Source of the DNA: Streptomyces sp. PTY087I2
GTDB taxonomy: Bacteria > Actinomycetota > Actinomycetes > Streptomycetales > Streptomycetaceae
Direction: 5' to 3'
Assembly (NCBI RefSeq): GCF_001687325.1
Contig: NZ_LZRD01000024.1
Coordinates: forward strand, 1 to 64,000
Length of the DNA: 64,000 nucleotides
This document shows positions 50,981 to 58,879 of the stretch, one piece after another. The position numbers and the translations under genes are program-made. Numbering within the stretch: the first letter of the stretch is position 1; each line of letters opens with the position of its first letter. A model generated the notes under the pieces. That model ran no database searches and was not told the DNA's origin. It worked only from the letters and a program-made list of their open reading frames with translations.

Positions 50981-52614
50981 GCGGCCCCCTGGTCGTCCTC
51001 GTCGGCCCGATGGGCGTCGGCAAGTCCACCGTCGGCGAACTGCTCGCCGCCCGGCTCGGCACCACCTACCGGGACACCGACGCGGACGTCGTCGCCGAGG
51101 CCGGCAAGCCGATCGCGGAGATCTTCTACGACGAGGGCGAGGAGCACTTCCGGGCCCTGGAGCGCCGCGCCGTCGAGGCGGCCGTCGCCGGGCACCCGGG
51201 CGTCCTCTCCCTCGGCGGCGGGGCCGTTCTGGACGGGGCGACCAGGGAGCTGCTGGCCGGTCGGCCGGTCGTCTACCTCTCCATGGACGTGGACGAGGCC
51301 GTCCGCCGCGTCGGGCTCGGCGCCGCCCGTCCGCTGCTCGCGGTCAACCCGCGCCGGCAGTGGCGCGAGCTGATGGACGCCCGCCGCCATCTGTACGAAG
51401 AGGTCGCCCGTACCGTCGTCGCGACCGACGAGCACACCCCCGAAGAGGTCGCCCAGGCGATCATCGACGCACTGGAACTGCCGGAGGGCCAGGCGGCCCC
51501 CGGCGTGGAGAAGACCGGCATGACGCAGCAGGGCCCCACCCGCATCCAGGTCGCAGGCTCCGCGGGCTCCGACCCGTACGAGGTTCTCGTCGGCCACCAG
51601 CTCCTCGGCGAGCTGCCCCAGCTCATCGGCGACCGCGCGAAGCGGGTCGCCGTCCTGCACCCCGAGGCGCTCGCCGAGACCGGTGAGGCGGTCCGCCAGG
51701 ACCTCGCCGACCAGGGGTACGAGGCCATCGCCATCCAGCTGCCCAACGCGGAGGAGGCCAAGACCGTCGAGGTCGCCGCCTACTGCTGGAAGGCGCTCGG
51801 CCAGACCGGCTTCACCCGCACCGACGTCATCGTCGGCATCGGCGGCGGCGCCACCACGGACGTCGCCGGATTCGTCGCCGCGAGCTGGCTGCGCGGGGTG
51901 CGCTGGATCGCCGTCCCCACCACCGTGCTCGGCATGGTCGACGCGGCCGTCGGCGGCAAGACCGGCATCAACACCGCCGAGGGCAAGAACCTCGTCGGCG
52001 CCTTCCACCCGCCCGCCGGGGTTCTTTGCGACCTGGCCGCGCTGGAGTCGCTGCCGGTCCACGACTACGTCTCAGGCATGGCCGAGATCATCAAGGCCGG
52101 GTTCATCGCCGACCCCGTCATCCTCGACCTGGTCGAGGATGACCCCGAAGGCGCCCGTACGCCCTCCGGACCGCACACCGCCGAGCTGATCGAGCGCTCC
52201 ATCCGGGTCAAGGCCGAGGTCGTCTCCAGCGACCTCAAGGAGTCCGGGCTCCGCGAGATCCTCAACTACGGCCACACGCTGGGCCACGCCATCGAGAAGA
52301 ACGAGCGCTACAAGTGGCGCCACGGCGCGGCCGTCTCCATCGGCATGGTCTTCGCCGCCGAGCTGGGCCGGCTCGCCGGACGCCTCGACGACGCCACCGC
52401 CGACCGGCACCGCACGATCCTGGAGTCGGTGGGCCTGCCGCTCACCTACCGCGGCGACCAGTGGCCCAAGCTGCTGGAGAACATGAAGGTCGACAAGAAG
52501 TCGCGCGGCGACCTGCTGCGCTTCATCGTGCTGGACGGCATCGGCAAGCCCACCGTCCTGGAGGGCCCCGACCCGGCCGTGCTGCTCGCCGCCTACGGGG
52601 AGGTCTCCGCGTGA
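50977..52614 (+). CDS. aroKB: Fused shikimate kinase/3-dehydroquinate synthase (AroK-AroB)
   Basis: One uninterrupted frame of 545 residues carries two enzymes. Residues 1-170 are shikimate kinase with Walker A GPMGVGKST, DTDADV and SLGGGAV. Residues about 185-545 are 3-dehydroquinate synthase with GIGGGATTDVAGFVA, GKTGIN, GHTLGHAIE and metal-binding residues. They are joined by a short linker (PEGQAAPGVEKT). In streptomycetes I recall these as two separate genes. ATG at 51520 (residue 182) has its own GGAGAAG site and could still start a separate AroB. Start ATG overlaps the aroC stop. Confidence 0.93.
   Translation: MSGPLVVLVGPMGVGKSTVGELLAARLGTTYRDTDADVVAEAGKPIAEIFYDEGEEHFRALERRAVEAAVAGHPGVLSLGGGAVLDGATRELLAGRPVVYLSMDVDEAVRRVGLGAARPLLAVNPRRQWRELMDARRHLYEEVARTVVATDEHTPEEVAQAIIDALELPEGQAAPGVEKTGMTQQGPTRIQVAGSAGSDPYEVLVGHQLLGELPQLIGDRAKRVAVLHPEALAETGEAVRQDLADQGYEAIAIQLPNAEEAKTVEVAAYCWKALGQTGFTRTDVIVGIGGGATTDVAGFVAASWLRGVRWIAVPTTVLGMVDAAVGGKTGINTAEGKNLVGAFHPPAGVLCDLAALESLPVHDYVSGMAEIIKAGFIADPVILDLVEDDPEGARTPSGPHTAELIERSIRVKAEVVSSDLKESGLREILNYGHTLGHAIEKNERYKWRHGAAVSIGMVFAAELGRLAGRLDDATADRHRTILESVGLPLTYRGDQWPKLLENMKVDKKSRGDLLRFIVLDGIGKPTVLEGPDPAVLLAAYGEVSA
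51507..51522 (+). promoter_or_regulatory. Internal ribosome binding site and ATG for AroB
   Basis: GGAGAAG (51507-51513) precedes the in-frame ATG at 51520 by 6 bases, at the point where a stand-alone AroB would begin. It suggests either a relic of two genes or internal initiation that adds free AroB. Confidence 0.55.
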
Positions 52615-53051
52615 CCCGCAGGGTCCTCGTTCTCAACGGCCCCAACCTCGGCCGGCTCGGCTCGCGCGAGCCCGACGTCTACGGGGCCACCTCCTACGCC
52701 GGACTCGTCGAGACCTGCACCGCGCTCGGCAAGGAGCTCGGCTTCGACGTCGACGTACGGGAGACCAACGACGAGGGCGAACTGATCCGCTGGCTCCACG
52801 AGGCGGCGGACGGATCGATTCCGGTCGTTCTGAACCCGGGCGCCTTCACGCACTACTCGTACGGCATGCGGGACGCGGCCGCCCAGCGCACCGCCCCGCT
52901 GATCGAGGTGCACATCTCCAACCCGTACACCCGCGAGGAGTTCCGGCACACCTCCGTGGTCGCCGCGGTGGCCACGGGCACGGTGGCCGGGTTCGGCATC
53001 GGCTCCTACCGGCTCGCCCTGCGCGCCCTCGCCGACGAACTGACGGACTGA
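52611..53051 (+). CDS. aroQ: Type II 3-dehydroquinate dehydratase
   Basis: AroQ dehydrates 3-dehydroquinate in the shikimate pathway. The 146-residue dodecameric-type enzyme has NGPNLGRLGSREPDVYG with the catalytic Arg19 and Tyr24, and H101 in EVHISN. GTG at 52611 overlaps the aroB stop (GTGA) and follows GGGGAGG. It completes the aroC-KB-Q operon; together with aroE four shikimate steps plus chorismate synthase are encoded here. Confidence 0.95.
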   Translation: MTRRVLVLNGPNLGRLGSREPDVYGATSYAGLVETCTALGKELGFDVDVRETNDEGELIRWLHEAADGSIPVVLNPGAFTHYSYGMRDAAAQRTAPLIEVHISNPYTREEFRHTSVVAAVATGTVAGFGIGSYRLALRALADELTD

Positions 53052-53099
53052 CACCCCGCGGTTCCCGCCCGCCCCGCCGCGTGGCCGACGGGCACTTCG

Positions 53100-53141
53100 T
53101 ACCCTCCCGGGCCGTTCACCCCGAGACGGCCCGGGAAGGTA
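53100..53141 (+). terminator. Terminator after aroQ
   Basis: A 16-bp stem with one mismatch (53100-53115 with 53126-53141) encloses a 10-base loop, 49 bases after the aroQ stop. Confidence 0.7.
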
Positions 53142-53193
53142 CGGTAGCCCTCCCAGCAGCGCCAGTTGCAGTGACGAGACGGAGTGGCACCGG

Positions 53194-54090
53194 ATGCAGC
53201 ACGCAGTGGGGGCCCCGCTGCCGCCCCACGGACCCGGTAGCGGGCACGTCGGCCGGCCGTACCAGGCCCAGCACCCCGGCCACCCCGGCCCGCCCCCGAT
53301 ATCCCCGCCGCCCCCGGGCCCCGGCCAGGCCCCGCCCCCGGCGGCCCCCGGCCAGGCTCCTCCCGGCCACGCCCAGCCCTCGTCCGCCCCCGGTCAGGCC
53401 CCCGGCCCCGGCTGGAGCGGCACCGGCCCCACGCCCCCCGCCAGGGAGACCGCCGGGCACACCGGACACGTCCAGCTGCCCCCGGGCGGCCCCGTGCCGC
53501 TGCCCGCGCCCCCCGCCGAGCCCGGCACCGGCGGCGCGACGCTCGCCGTGCTGCTCATCGGCCCCGCCGGAGCGGGCAAGACCACCGTCGCCAAGCTCTG
53601 GGCGGCCCGCCGCCGGGTGCCCACCGCCCATGTCTCCCTCGACGACGTCCGCGAATGGGTCCGCTCCGGCTTCGCCGACCCGCAGGCCGGCTGGAACGAC
53701 CACTCCGAGGCCCAGTACCGCCTGGCCCGCCGCACCTGCGGCTTCGCCGCCCGCAACTTCCTCGCCAACGGCATCTCCTGCATCCTCGACGACGCCGTCT
53801 TCCCCGACCGTCCGGTCGTCGGCCTCGGCGGCTGGAAGCGCCATGTGGGCCCCGGTCTGCTGCCCGTGGTCCTGCTGCCCGGCCTGGAGATCGTCCTGGA
53901 GCGCAACGCGGAGCGCAGCGGCAACCGCCGGCTCTCCGACGAGGAGGTCGCCCGCATCCACGGCCGGATGGCCGGCTGGTACGGCTCCGGCCTCCCGATC
54001 ATCGACAACTCCACGTACGACGTCGAGACCACCGCCCGCGTCCTGGACGACGTGCTGGCCCGCTCCATCGCGAGCCCGCCCGCCTGGTAG
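53194..54090 (+). CDS. P-loop NTPase/kinase-like protein with proline-rich N-terminus
   Basis: The protein (298 residues) begins with about 110 residues rich in Pro, Gly, Ala and Gln, including PGQAP repeats, probably disordered. A P-loop domain follows with Walker A GPAGAGKTT, a SLDDVREWVRSG region and an RRL/lid segment. It resembles zeta-toxin/AAA_33-type small-molecule or nucleotide kinases. Substrate is unknown. ATG at 53194 is chosen with ACGGAG upstream; in-phase alternatives cannot be excluded. Confidence 0.75.
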   Translation: MQHAVGAPLPPHGPGSGHVGRPYQAQHPGHPGPPPISPPPPGPGQAPPPAAPGQAPPGHAQPSSAPGQAPGPGWSGTGPTPPARETAGHTGHVQLPPGGPVPLPAPPAEPGTGGATLAVLLIGPAGAGKTTVAKLWAARRRVPTAHVSLDDVREWVRSGFADPQAGWNDHSEAQYRLARRTCGFAARNFLANGISCILDDAVFPDRPVVGLGGWKRHVGPGLLPVVLLPGLEIVLERNAERSGNRRLSDEEVARIHGRMAGWYGSGLPIIDNSTYDVETTARVLDDVLARSIASPPAW

Positions 54091-54146
54091 CGGAGCCTCG
54101 CCCCCCGGTCGGATGCGCCGGCCGAGCGGGCCACCGCGCCCGCTCG

Positions 54147-54159
54147 TACGCTCGAACCA
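54147..54159 (+). promoter_or_regulatory. -10 element of leaderless M24-family gene
   Basis: TACGCT (54147-54152) ends 6 bases before ATG 54159 and no ribosome binding site is present, so the transcript probably begins at the start codon. Confidence 0.4.
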
Positions 54160-55265
54160 TGTCAGAGGTGCACGCCGTCCGACGCGGGCTGCTCCGCGAC
54201 CGGTGCGCCGCCGCGGGCTCCGCGGCCGCCCTGGTCTCCCGCCCCGCCAACGTCCGCTATCTCGCGGGCGGAGCGCCCCCCGGCGCCGTGCTGCTGCTCG
54301 GCCCCGGCGAGGACGTTCTGCTCTGCCCGCGCGCCCCGGCCGGCGACGGCGCCCACGGGCGGCCCGACGAGGCCCTGCGGATCGATCTCCTGCCCGTCCC
54401 GGACGAGGACCCGGTCGTCGTCGCCGCCGGTCTCGCCGCCGCTTCGGGCGCGGAATCCCTCGCCGTCGAGGAGCACGACCTGACCGTGGCCCGGCACCGG
54501 GCCATGGGGAAGTCCGCCCCGCGGCTGAAACTGGCCGATCTGGGCTTCACCGTGGAACAGCAGCGGATCGTCAAGGACGAGGAGGAGATCGGCTGCCTCC
54601 GGATCGCCGCCGAGATCAGTGACCAGGCCCTCGGCGAACTCCTGGAATCGATCCTGGTCGGCCGCACCGAACGCCACCTCGCCCTCGAACTGGAGCGCCG
54701 CCTCGTCGACCACGGCGCCGACGGCCCGGCCTTCGTCACCTCCGTGGCCACCGGACCCAACTCCGGCCAGGGACGCCACCGGCCCTCGGACCGCAGGGTG
54801 GAAGAGGGAGATTTCCTCTCCGTCCGCCTCGGCGCGAGCTACCACGGCTACCGCTGCGAGATCGGCCGTACGTTCGTCATCGGCACGGCCCCCGCCGACT
54901 GGCAGATCGAGCTGTACGACCTTGTTTTCGCCGCTCAGCGGGCGGGCAGGGAGGCCCTGGCGCCCGGTGCCGCCTACCGGGACGTGGACCGCGCGGCCCG
55001 GCATCCGCTGGAGTCCGCGGGGTACGGAGAAGGGCTTCCGCCGAGGACCGGGCACGGTGTGGGGCTCGAAATCGAGGAGGACCCGCAACTGGCACCGGCA
55101 GCCATGGGTAAACTGGACGCTTGTGTGCCGGTCACCGTCGGACCGGGGGTCCACCTCCCGGGCCGGGGCGGTGTCCGGATCGATGACACGCTCGTCGTGC
55201 GCCCCGAGGCGGACGGCGGACCCGAGCTACTCACCATGACGACCAAGGAACTGCTCGCGCTCTAG
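54159..55265 (+). CDS. M24 (aminopeptidase P/prolidase) family protein with degenerate metal site
   Basis: The 368-residue protein has the creatinase-like N-terminal domain (SRPANVRYLAGG) and the pita-bread C-terminal domain. Metal ligands are altered. The two Asp positions read SVRLG and RCEIGRT (normally D..G and SDxTRT), the His in TGHGVGLEI is kept, and the two C-terminal Glu positions read VTVGPG and RIDDT (normally VEPG and REDT). Peptidase activity is therefore doubtful and it may be a binding protein. It lies upstream of efp. ATG at 54159. Confidence 0.8.
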   Translation: MSEVHAVRRGLLRDRCAAAGSAAALVSRPANVRYLAGGAPPGAVLLLGPGEDVLLCPRAPAGDGAHGRPDEALRIDLLPVPDEDPVVVAAGLAAASGAESLAVEEHDLTVARHRAMGKSAPRLKLADLGFTVEQQRIVKDEEEIGCLRIAAEISDQALGELLESILVGRTERHLALELERRLVDHGADGPAFVTSVATGPNSGQGRHRPSDRRVEEGDFLSVRLGASYHGYRCEIGRTFVIGTAPADWQIELYDLVFAAQRAGREALAPGAAYRDVDRAARHPLESAGYGEGLPPRTGHGVGLEIEEDPQLAPAAMGKLDACVPVTVGPGVHLPGRGGVRIDDTLVVRPEADGGPELLTMTTKELLAL

Positions 55266-55315
55266 CGCGGATCCTCGGTCGTTCCACCAGCTTCAGTCCA
55301 GGAGATTCCGCAACC

Positions 55316-55882
55316 GTGGCTTCCACGAACGACCTCAAGAACGGCATGGTGCTCAAGCTCGACGGAGGCCAGCTCTGGTCCGTCGTCGAGTTCCAGCACG
55401 TCAAGCCCGGCAAGGGCCCTGCCTTCGTGCGCACCAAGCTCAAGAACGTGCTCTCCGGGAAGGTCGTCGACAAGACGTTCAACGCCGGCGTGAAGGTCGA
55501 GACGGCCACCATTGACCGCCGCGACATGCAGTTCTCGTACATGGACGGCGAGTACTTCGTCTTCATGGACATGGACACGTACGACCAGCTCATGGTCGAC
55601 CGCAAGGCCGTCGGCGACGCCGCCAACTTCCTGATCGAGGGCTTCACCGCCTCCGTCGCCCAGTACGAGGGCGAGGTGCTCTACGTCGAGCTGCCCGCCG
55701 CCGTCGAGCTGACGATCCAGCACACCGACCCGGGCGTCCAGGGCGACCGCTCCACCGGCGGCACCAAGCCCGCCACGCTGGAGACCGGTTACGAGATCGG
55801 CGTGCCGCTCTTCATCACCACCGGCGAGAAGATCAAGGTCGACACCCGCTCGGGCGACTACCTCGGCCGGGTGAACAGCTAA
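55316..55882 (+). CDS. efp: Elongation factor P
   Basis: EF-P relieves ribosome stalling at polyproline stretches. The 188-residue protein has three beta-barrel domains and the tip loop HVKPGKGPAF with K33 at the position modified in some bacteria. The flanking prolines are those of the subgroup thought to work with unmodified lysine. GTG at 55316 follows AGGAG. nusB starts 2 bases downstream. Confidence 0.96.
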   Translation: MASTNDLKNGMVLKLDGGQLWSVVEFQHVKPGKGPAFVRTKLKNVLSGKVVDKTFNAGVKVETATIDRRDMQFSYMDGEYFVFMDMDTYDQLMVDRKAVGDAANFLIEGFTASVAQYEGEVLYVELPAAVELTIQHTDPGVQGDRSTGGTKPATLETGYEIGVPLFITTGEKIKVDTRSGDYLGRVNS

Positions 55883-55884
55883 CC

Positions 55885-56316
55885 GTGGCCGCCCGGAACA
55901 AGGCCCGCAAGCGTGCCTTCCAGATTCTCTTCGAGGCCGACCAGCGCGGTGCGTCCGTGCAGAGCGTTCTCGCGGACTGGGTACGGCACTCGCGGACCGA
56001 CGACCGTCAGCCGCCGGTCGGTGAGTTCACGATGGAGCTCGTCGAGGGGTACGCGCAGTACGCGGACCGGATCGACGACCTCATCGTCACCTACGCCGTG
56101 GACTGGGAGATCGACCGCATGCCGGTCGTCGACCGGAACATCCTGCGGCTCGGTGCGTACGAGCTGATCTGGATGGACGAGACCCCGGACGCCGTGGTGA
56201 TCGACGAGGCCGTCCAGCTCGCCAAGGAGTTCTCCACCGATGACTCCCCGTCCTTCGTGAACGGCCTGCTGGCCCGTTTCAAGGACCTGAAGCCGAACCT
56301 CCGCCGGGAGCAGTAG
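55885..56316 (+). CDS. nusB: Transcription antitermination factor NusB
   Basis: NusB (143 residues) binds boxA RNA with S10 for rRNA antitermination. The protein is all-helical, with the family start KARKRAFQILFEAD and the conserved VVDRNILRLGAYELIW. GTG at 55885 is 2 bases after efp. A strong terminator follows. Confidence 0.95.
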   Translation: MAARNKARKRAFQILFEADQRGASVQSVLADWVRHSRTDDRQPPVGEFTMELVEGYAQYADRIDDLIVTYAVDWEIDRMPVVDRNILRLGAYELIWMDETPDAVVIDEAVQLAKEFSTDDSPSFVNGLLARFKDLKPNLRREQ

Positions 56317-56346
56317 CCCCGGCGGCGGCGATCCGGCCGCACACCA

Positions 56347-56382
56347 CGAAGGGCCCACAGCCGACCGGCTGTGGGCCCTTCG
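56347..56382. terminator. Bidirectional terminator between nusB and bldD
   Basis: A perfect 16-bp stem (56347-56362 with 56367-56382) closes a 4-base loop between the two convergent genes. Confidence 0.9.
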
Positions 56383-56488
56383 GTGTACCGCCGCGACATA
56401 CGGGCACACAAACGCCAGGTGGGCGGGAACCCGAAGGTCCCCGCCCACCCGGCGGCACGTTTCTGCTGTGGGGCCGGGCCCCGCTCGC

Positions 56489-56989
56489 TCAGCTCTCGTC
56501 GTGGGAGACCGCGCGGCGCGCGTCCGCGTCGAGCACGCCCCAGCTGATGAGCTGCTCCGTCAGCACGGACGGCGACTGGTCGTAGATCACGGCCAGCGTG
56601 CGCAGATCGTCCTGGCGGATCGAGAGCACCTTGCCGTTGTAGTCACCGCGCTGGCTCTGGATGGTCGCCGCGTAACGCTGGAGCGGACCGGCCTTCTCCG
56701 GCGGGACGTGGGCGAGGCGCTCCAGATCCAGAACGAGCTTCGGCGGCGGCTCGGCGGCCCCGCCCGGCGTCGTGCCGGGCAGCAGCTCCTGCACCGGGAC
56801 CCCGTAGAAGTCCGCCAGCTCGGCGAGGCGCTGCACGGTCACGGCACGGTCGCCGCGCTCGTACGAACCGACCACGACGGCCTTCCAGCGACCCTGCGAC
56901 TTCTCCTCCACGCCGTGGAGGGAGAGGCCCTGCTGGGTGCGGATGGCACGGAGTTTGGCCCCGAGCTGTTTTGCGTATTCGCTGGACAT
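56489..56989 (-). CDS. bldD: Developmental master regulator BldD
   Basis: BldD represses sporulation genes during vegetative growth when bound to cyclic di-GMP. The 166-residue protein has an N-terminal helix-turn-helix (about 10-65, LRAIRTQQGLSLHGVEEKS) and a C-terminal domain with the RxD-X8-RxxD signature: R114, D116, R125 and D128. All four ligand residues are present, at the same numbering as I recall for S. coelicolor. ATG at 56989 follows GGGGAG. It is transcribed away from pyrR and has its own promoter and operator. Confidence 0.97.
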   Translation of the reverse strand: MSSEYAKQLGAKLRAIRTQQGLSLHGVEEKSQGRWKAVVVGSYERGDRAVTVQRLAELADFYGVPVQELLPGTTPGGAAEPPPKLVLDLERLAHVPPEKAGPLQRYAATIQSQRGDYNGKVLSIRQDDLRTLAVIYDQSPSVLTEQLISWGVLDADARRAVSHDES

Positions 56990-57035
56990 ATGGCTCCCCG
57001 GACGCTGGAACAGTGTGCGGCTCCGCCGCGTGGCT

Positions 57036-57046
57036 GGTAACTCACT
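57036..57046 (-). promoter_or_regulatory. Putative BldD operator in the bldD promoter
   Basis: On the minus strand AGTGAGTTACC matches the BldD box AGTGAnnTCACC pattern closely (one or two differences). It lies just downstream of the -10 element, where binding would block the promoter. It is consistent with known autoregulation of bldD. Confidence 0.65.
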
Positions 57047-57049
57047 GTG

Positions 57050-57079
57050 AGGTTACGCAGCGTTACTTGGATGCGTCAA
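57050..57079 (-). promoter_or_regulatory. bldD promoter
   Basis: On the minus strand TTGACG (57079-57074) and TAACCT (57055-57050) are 18 bases apart. This gives a start site at about 57043, inside the BldD operator. Confidence 0.75.
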
Positions 57080-57139
57080 GCCGAATGGTCCGGACCGGCA
57101 CCTCCCGGGGGTGGGTCCAGGGCCGGGCGCAAGCCCTGG

Positions 57140-57145
57140 TAGCGT
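57140..57145 (+). promoter_or_regulatory. Possible -10 element of the pyr operon
   Basis: TAGCGT would start transcription near 57152, giving a leader of about 60 bases that contains the PyrR site. No good -35 is seen. Confidence 0.35.
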
Positions 57146-57170
57146 GGATGACGCAAATTCGACGTCCTTT

Positions 57171-57210
57171 AACGATCCGTCCCGTGAGGCGGAGAAGGAG
57201 GTCCGTTTCT
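57171..57210 (+). promoter_or_regulatory. PyrR-binding RNA leader overlapping the pyrR ribosome binding site
   Basis: The leader contains TCCCGTGAGGC (57180-57190) followed by GGAGAAGGAGG (57191-57201). This matches the conserved PyrR binding loop of Bacillus and mycobacterial leaders (UCCxGxGAGGC followed by AAGG). Flanking AACG (57171-57174) can pair with CGTT. The Shine-Dalgarno AAGGAGG lies inside the element. PyrR with UMP should block translation initiation rather than cause termination, since no terminator is seen. Confidence 0.72.
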
Positions 57211-57211
57211 T

Positions 57212-57796
57212 ATGGACGCACAGCACGACGACACCGGCAACGCGGCGCGCCCCGTTCTCGAGGCCCCCGACATCGCCCGTGTGCTGACCCGTATCGCCCA
57301 CGAGATCGTCGAACGCGCCAAGGGCGCCGACGACGTGGTGCTGCTCGGCATCCCGACCCGGGGCGTGTTCCTCGCCCGTCGGCTCGCCGACAAACTCGAA
57401 CAGATCACCGGCCGGAAGACGCCGGTCGGATCGCTCGACATCACCATGTACCGCGACGACCTGCGGCTGCGCCCGGCGCGCGCCCTGGCCCGCACCGAGA
57501 TCCCCGGCGAGGGGGTCGAGGGCAGCCTGGTCGTCCTGGTCGACGACGTGCTCTTCTCCGGCCGTACGATCCGCGCCGCCCTCGACGCGCTCGGCGACAT
57601 CGGCCGCCCCCGCGCGGTGCAGCTCGCGGTCCTCGTCGACCGCGGCCACCGGGAGCTCCCGATCCGCGCGGACTACGTCGGCAAGAACCTCCCCACGTCG
57701 CTGCGGGAGACGGTCAAGGTCCAGCTCGCCGAGGAGGACGGCCGCGACGCCGTGCTGCTCGGCGTCAAGCAGGCCGCCCCCGCGGACGCGCAGTAG
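57212..57796 (+). CDS. pyrR: Pyrimidine operon regulator/uracil phosphoribosyltransferase
   Basis: PyrR (194 residues) senses UMP/UTP and PRPP and binds pyr leader RNA. It has the PRPP loop VVLVDDVLFSGRTIRAAL and the family segment VPVGSLDITMYRDDL-like (TPVGSLDITMYRDD). ATG at 57212 follows AAGGAGG. It heads the pyrimidine operon; pyrB follows after 94 bases. Confidence 0.96.
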   Translation: MDAQHDDTGNAARPVLEAPDIARVLTRIAHEIVERAKGADDVVLLGIPTRGVFLARRLADKLEQITGRKTPVGSLDITMYRDDLRLRPARALARTEIPGEGVEGSLVVLVDDVLFSGRTIRAALDALGDIGRPRAVQLAVLVDRGHRELPIRADYVGKNLPTSLRETVKVQLAEEDGRDAVLLGVKQAAPADAQ

Positions 57797-57890
57797 CCCG
57801 AGCACCCCCGTACGCCCCTGTGGGGACGTACGGCGCCCTTCTGCGCGCCCGCATGCCTGAAACCCCCTCCAGCCACCCGGAGAACCCCAG

Positions 57891-58877
57891 ATGATGCGTC
57901 ACCTCATCTCGGCCGCCGACCTCACCCGCGACGACGCCGTCCTGATCCTCGACACCGCCGAGGAGATGGCCCGGGTCGCGGACCGGCCGATCAAGAAGCT
58001 CCCCACCCTGCGCGGACGTACCGTCGTCAACCTCTTCTTCGAGGACTCGACCCGGACCCGCATCTCCTTCGAGGCGGCCGCCAAGCGGCTGTCCGCCGAC
58101 GTCATCAACTTCTCCGCCAAGGGCTCCTCCGTCTCCAAGGGCGAGTCCCTCAAGGACACCGCGCTCACCCTGGAGGCGATGGGCGCCGACGCCGTCGTCA
58201 TCCGGCACGGCGCCTCCGGCGCCCCCTACCGGCTCGCCACCTCCGGCTGGATCGACGGGGCCGTGGTCAACGCCGGGGACGGCACCCACGAGCACCCCAC
58301 CCAGGCCCTGCTGGACGCCTTCACGATGCGCCGCCGGCTCGTCGGCCCCGACGCCGGGCTCGGCCGCGACCTGGACGGCCGCCGCATCACGATCGTCGGC
58401 GACATCCTGCACAGCCGCGTCGCCCGCTCCAACGTCCACCTGCTCACCACGCTCGGCGCGCACGTCACCCTGGTGGCCCCGCCCACCCTCGTCCCCGTGG
58501 GCGTCGAGCAGTGGCCCTGCGACGTCAGCTACAGCCTCGACGACGTGCTGGCGAAGTCCGATGCGGTGATGATGCTGCGTGTGCAGCGCGAACGGATGAA
58601 CGCCGCCTACTTCCCGACCGAGCGCGAATACTCCCGCCGCTACGGCCTGGACGGCGAGCGCATGGCGAAGATGCCCGAACACGCCGTCGTCATGCACCCC
58701 GGCCCGATGGTCCGCGGCATGGAGATCACCGCCGAGGTCGCCGACTCCGACCGCTGCACGGTCGTCGAGCAGGTCGCCAACGGCGTCTCCATCCGCATGG
58801 CCGTGCTCTACCTGCTGCTCGGCGGCTCCGACACCGCGCTGTCCGCCGCCCCCGCCCGTACCGAGGAGAACAAGTAA
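57891..58877 (+). CDS. pyrB: Aspartate carbamoyltransferase catalytic subunit
   Basis: PyrB makes carbamoyl aspartate. The 328-residue protein has the carbamoyl phosphate motif FEDSTRTRISFE, HPTQALLD and the aspartate domain motif MMLRVQRERM. No pyrI regulatory gene is adjacent, so it probably associates with PyrC. ATG at 57891 or the next codon at 57894; GGAGAA lies upstream. Confidence 0.96.
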   Translation: MMRHLISAADLTRDDAVLILDTAEEMARVADRPIKKLPTLRGRTVVNLFFEDSTRTRISFEAAAKRLSADVINFSAKGSSVSKGESLKDTALTLEAMGADAVVIRHGASGAPYRLATSGWIDGAVVNAGDGTHEHPTQALLDAFTMRRRLVGPDAGLGRDLDGRRITIVGDILHSRVARSNVHLLTTLGAHVTLVAPPTLVPVGVEQWPCDVSYSLDDVLAKSDAVMMLRVQRERMNAAYFPTEREYSRRYGLDGERMAKMPEHAVVMHPGPMVRGMEITAEVADSDRCTVVEQVANGVSIRMAVLYLLLGGSDTALSAAPARTEENK

Positions 58878-58879
58878 CC

